Shown piece by piece: positions 4,981 to 6,761 of a DNA stretch of 6,761 nt. The position numbers and the translations under genes were made by a program. Origin of the DNA: Sphingomonadaceae bacterium. Its GTDB lineage: Bacteria; Pseudomonadota; Alphaproteobacteria; Sphingomonadales; Sphingomonadaceae. The stretch lies in assembly GCA_947451875.1 (NCBI GenBank), contig CANGBE010000081.1, forward strand, positions 1 to 6,761. The letters run 5' to 3'. The notes under the pieces were generated by a model, which made no database searches, was not told the DNA's origin, and saw nothing but the letters and a program-made list of their open reading frames with translations. Position 1 is the stretch's first letter. The number at the start of each line of letters is the position of its first letter.

Positions 4981-6210
4981 ATGGGCAAGCTGACAGCGGT
5001 GGCCGTAAAAGCGGCTTTAGCGAATCCGGGCACCTATCAGGACGGCGAAGGCTTGTTCCTGAAAGTGGACAAGCGCGGGGGGGCAGCATGGAAATTGCGC
5101 CTGCAACGTGACGGCAAGCGGACCGATTACGGCCTTGGCAGCGCCAAGCTGTTGTCGCTGGCCGATGCACGGGAAAGGGCGAATCAATACCGCAGGGCGA
5201 TCAAGGTCGAGAAGCGCGACGTGCTGGCGGAGAAAAAGGACGAGGCCGCTGCCAAGGTGACGTTCCGCGAAGCCGCGCGCCAGTATCATGAAGAAAACGA
5301 GGCTGGGTGGAAAAGCGACATCTACACTCGCCAGTGGTTGGCCAGCCTTGAGAATTACGCCTTCCCGAAAATTGGGAATCGTCCGGTTGGCGGCATCGCC
5401 TCCGCCGACATTATCGCCGTGCTGTCGCCGATCTGGCAGGCGATCCCGGAAACCGGGCGACAGGTGCGAAACCGAATTTGCGCCGTGCTGGATTATGCCC
5501 ACGCCAAGGGGTGGCGTTCCACCGAAGCGCCTTCGGGGAATGGGAGCCTGAAAGCCGGGCGTGGTCTGCCTCGGCAAGTCAAGACGCGGGAAAATCGCAA
5601 GGCCATGCCCTATATGGCGGTGCCTGTCTTCCTGACAGCATTGCGGCGCAAGCCATCGTATGGCCGCCTTGCCCTTGAACTGCTGATCCTGACCGGCGTG
5701 CGCTCGCAGGAGGTCCGGTTGGCGACATGGGCCGAATTTGACCTGCAAGCCCGTCTGTGGACGATTCCCGCCGATCACATGAAGCGGGCCAAGGCGCACA
5801 TTGTGCCCTTGTCTGACACGGCTTTGGCGGTGCTGGCGAAGGCGCAAGCGTTGAAGCTGGAAGGGAGCGAGCATGTATTCCCCGGCATCGGCGGGGATGC
5901 CATGTCAGACATGACGCTCTTGAAGGTGCTGCGCGACATGAGCGAACCGTTCCACGTCCACGGCTTTCGTTCCACCTTCACCGATTGGGCGGCCAACGAG
6001 GGATTCCCGGATGCCGTTGTGGAAGCGGCGCTGGCGCACAAGACCCCTGACGCGGTGCAAGCCGCCTATCGTCGCACGACTTACCTTGGAACGCCGGGCC
6101 AGCCGGGGCAGCGGGTCAAGCTGATGGACGCATGGGGGCAGTATTGCACCGCCAAAGCGGCAGGGGGTGCTGATGTTGTGGCGGCCAGCAAGGGGACGAA
6201 GGGCAAGTGA
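4981..6210 (+). CDS. int: P4-type tyrosine recombinase (integrase)
   Basis: This enzyme integrates and excises the element by site-specific strand exchange through a covalent 3'-phosphotyrosine. The N-terminus (MGKLTAVAVKAAL, then YQDGEGLFLKV) is the arm-binding DUF4102-like domain, roughly residues 1-90. A core-binding helical domain spans about 92-190 and the catalytic domain about 215-390. Visible catalytic residues are R241 (TGVRSQEVR), K268 (HMKRAKAHIVPLS), H327 and R330 (HGFR), H353 (LAHK) and nucleophile Y363 (AAYRR), ten residues after H353 as in relatives. The 409-residue length is normal. A TAG stop lies two codons upstream, so the ATG at 4981 is the earliest start and it matches the family N-terminus. 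The only purine-rich motif nearby, AGGA at 4976-4979, is too close to the ATG, so translation initiation looks weak. It lies just after tRNA-Tyr and overlaps the next gene. Confidence 0.95.
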   Translation: MGKLTAVAVKAALANPGTYQDGEGLFLKVDKRGGAAWKLRLQRDGKRTDYGLGSAKLLSLADARERANQYRRAIKVEKRDVLAEKKDEAAAKVTFREAARQYHEENEAGWKSDIYTRQWLASLENYAFPKIGNRPVGGIASADIIAVLSPIWQAIPETGRQVRNRICAVLDYAHAKGWRSTEAPSGNGSLKAGRGLPRQVKTRENRKAMPYMAVPVFLTALRRKPSYGRLALELLILTGVRSQEVRLATWAEFDLQARLWTIPADHMKRAKAHIVPLSDTALAVLAKAQALKLEGSEHVFPGIGGDAMSDMTLLKVLRDMSEPFHVHGFRSTFTDWAANEGFPDAVVEAALAHKTPDAVQAAYRRTTYLGTPGQPGQRVKLMDAWGQYCTAKAAGGADVVAASKGTKGK

Positions 6211-6737
6211 CTAGAGCGCCAGCCCGAGGAAGAGGGCGTCCAGCCAAGTCGCATGAGGCTTCGCCGATGTTCCGCACGGGGGCTTCGTCGCTGGACGAAC
6301 TTCCTGACCTATTGGATGACTTGCTAACCGTGCCAGCGGTTGCAGCACTGCCTGAGGATATGCAGCGGCGGCTTGTCGTGCTGGTTTTGGAAGCACTTGC
6401 TGGTTATCGTTGCGCCCGTGCGGTGCGGGGTATCTGGCACCCTGTCACCGACGTTGACGGCACTGTCGCCGGGCTGGCGCAAGATATGCCACGCGGTCGT
6501 CCGCCGAAACTCGAAGTTGCGCCCTTCGTGGAAGATTGCGTGGCCGCGTGGGCAGAGGTGACGGGCGAGCGGGTTGAAGTGTGGTTTGACGATGCCAACG
6601 AATCTCCGTCAGTTACAATGCAAATCGCCAGTGCCGCATTGGGTGGCAGAGGTGATGCCGTCAGCGAATCCGGTTTGAAGAAGTGGGCGCGGAAAGCGAG
6701 CGAAGTGCGGCGCAAGAACGCCGGTTCTCAGGCCTGA
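6207..6737 (+). CDS. Unknown basic-motif protein coupled to the integrase
   Basis: I do not recognise this 176-residue protein. Its GTG start overlaps the integrase TGA by three bases, which suggests translational coupling; AGGGGA at 6191-6196 is a fitting ribosome binding site. A second possible start is the ATG at 6267, with GAGG 8 bases upstream, giving about 156 residues. Two AT-hook-like motifs are visible: RGRGRPAK at residues 7-14 (present only with the GTG start) and RGRPPK at 96-101. Between them, residues 28-75 are acidic and helical (DELPDLLDDLLT, then an amphipathic MQRRLVVLVLEAL). The C-terminal tail (ESGLKKWARKASEVRRKN) is basic. No membrane segment, signal peptide or enzyme motif is seen. 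A DNA-binding accessory protein of the element is plausible but unproven. Confidence 0.75.
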   Translation: MTRAPARGRGRPAKSHEASPMFRTGASSLDELPDLLDDLLTVPAVAALPEDMQRRLVVLVLEALAGYRCARAVRGIWHPVTDVDGTVAGLAQDMPRGRPPKLEVAPFVEDCVAAWAEVTGERVEVWFDDANESPSVTMQIASAALGGRGDAVSESGLKKWARKASEVRRKNAGSQA

Positions 6738-6761
6738 CGATTTTCCCGGAATTATGGGTCC

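Larger units (their letters stand above)
4785..6761. mobile_element. Left end of an integrated element at tRNA-Tyr (partial)
   Basis: A complete tyrosine recombinase immediately downstream of and co-directional with an intact tRNA gene, followed by an overlapping gene of unknown function, is the standard start of a tRNA-borne genomic island or prophage. The left limit is within or just after the tRNA 3' end. The right end, attR and cargo lie outside the window, so element type and size cannot be told. Confidence 0.75.

Noticed and set aside
4571..5170. 199-residue open frame on the minus strand across tRNA-Tyr
   Set aside because: It runs through the tRNA gene, the repeat region and the integrase 5' end, and its composition is low-complexity Pro/Arg/Ser.
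5017..5874. 285-residue open frame on the minus strand
   Set aside because: It lies entirely antisense to the well-supported integrase gene and has no recognisable motif. Long antisense frames are common in GC-rich coding DNA.

Overview
The window looks like chromosomal DNA from an alphaproteobacterium, most likely of the order Sphingomonadales. It is GC-rich. It has lon directly followed by an HU gene, and an rlmB gene divergent from a tRNA-Tyr gene. It also contains a lipoprotein that resembles, from memory, an uncharacterised sphingomonad family. The taxonomic placement is inferred from gene content and order, not from a database search.

Left part (1-2820): the window opens inside lon, the ATP-dependent Lon protease. 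About 80 N-terminal residues are missing, but the AAA+ module and the Ser/Lys catalytic dyad are intact. A 221-bp intergenic region follows, with a possible lon terminator, a good sigma70-like promoter (TTGACA-N17-TTAATT) and a stem-loop at the expected 5' end of the hup mRNA. The HU gene (90 aa) comes next and ends at a strong intrinsic terminator. After it lies a palindrome-rich convergent intergenic region.

Middle part (2821-4698), minus strand: rlmB (23S rRNA 2'-O-methyltransferase) is followed 25 bp downstream by a gene for a secreted lipoprotein, probably in the same operon. The lipoprotein reading frame is broken at codon 44 by a single in-frame TAA. The frame is open on both sides of it, so this is a recent nonsense mutation or a sequence error. 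Between rlmB and the tRNA is a hairpin-rich region with one perfect 9-bp inverted repeat.

Right part (4699-6761), plus strand: an intact tRNA-Tyr (GTA anticodon, encoded CCA) is followed by a complete P4-type tyrosine recombinase gene with all recognised catalytic residues. This is the usual layout of the left end of a genomic island or prophage inserted at the 3' end of a tRNA gene. The 196 bp between tRNA and integrase hold five copies of a TGTGGGCG motif, a possible promoter and a perfect 12-bp palindrome, which together look like a recombinase binding and autoregulatory region. A second gene overlaps the integrase stop codon by 3 bases. It encodes a 176-aa protein of unknown function with two AT-hook-like basic motifs. 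The window ends 24 bp after this gene, so the cargo and the right attachment site are not visible.

In short, conserved housekeeping genes for protein quality control, nucleoid structure and ribosome modification lie to the left, and the start of an acquired element lies to the right of the tRNA.
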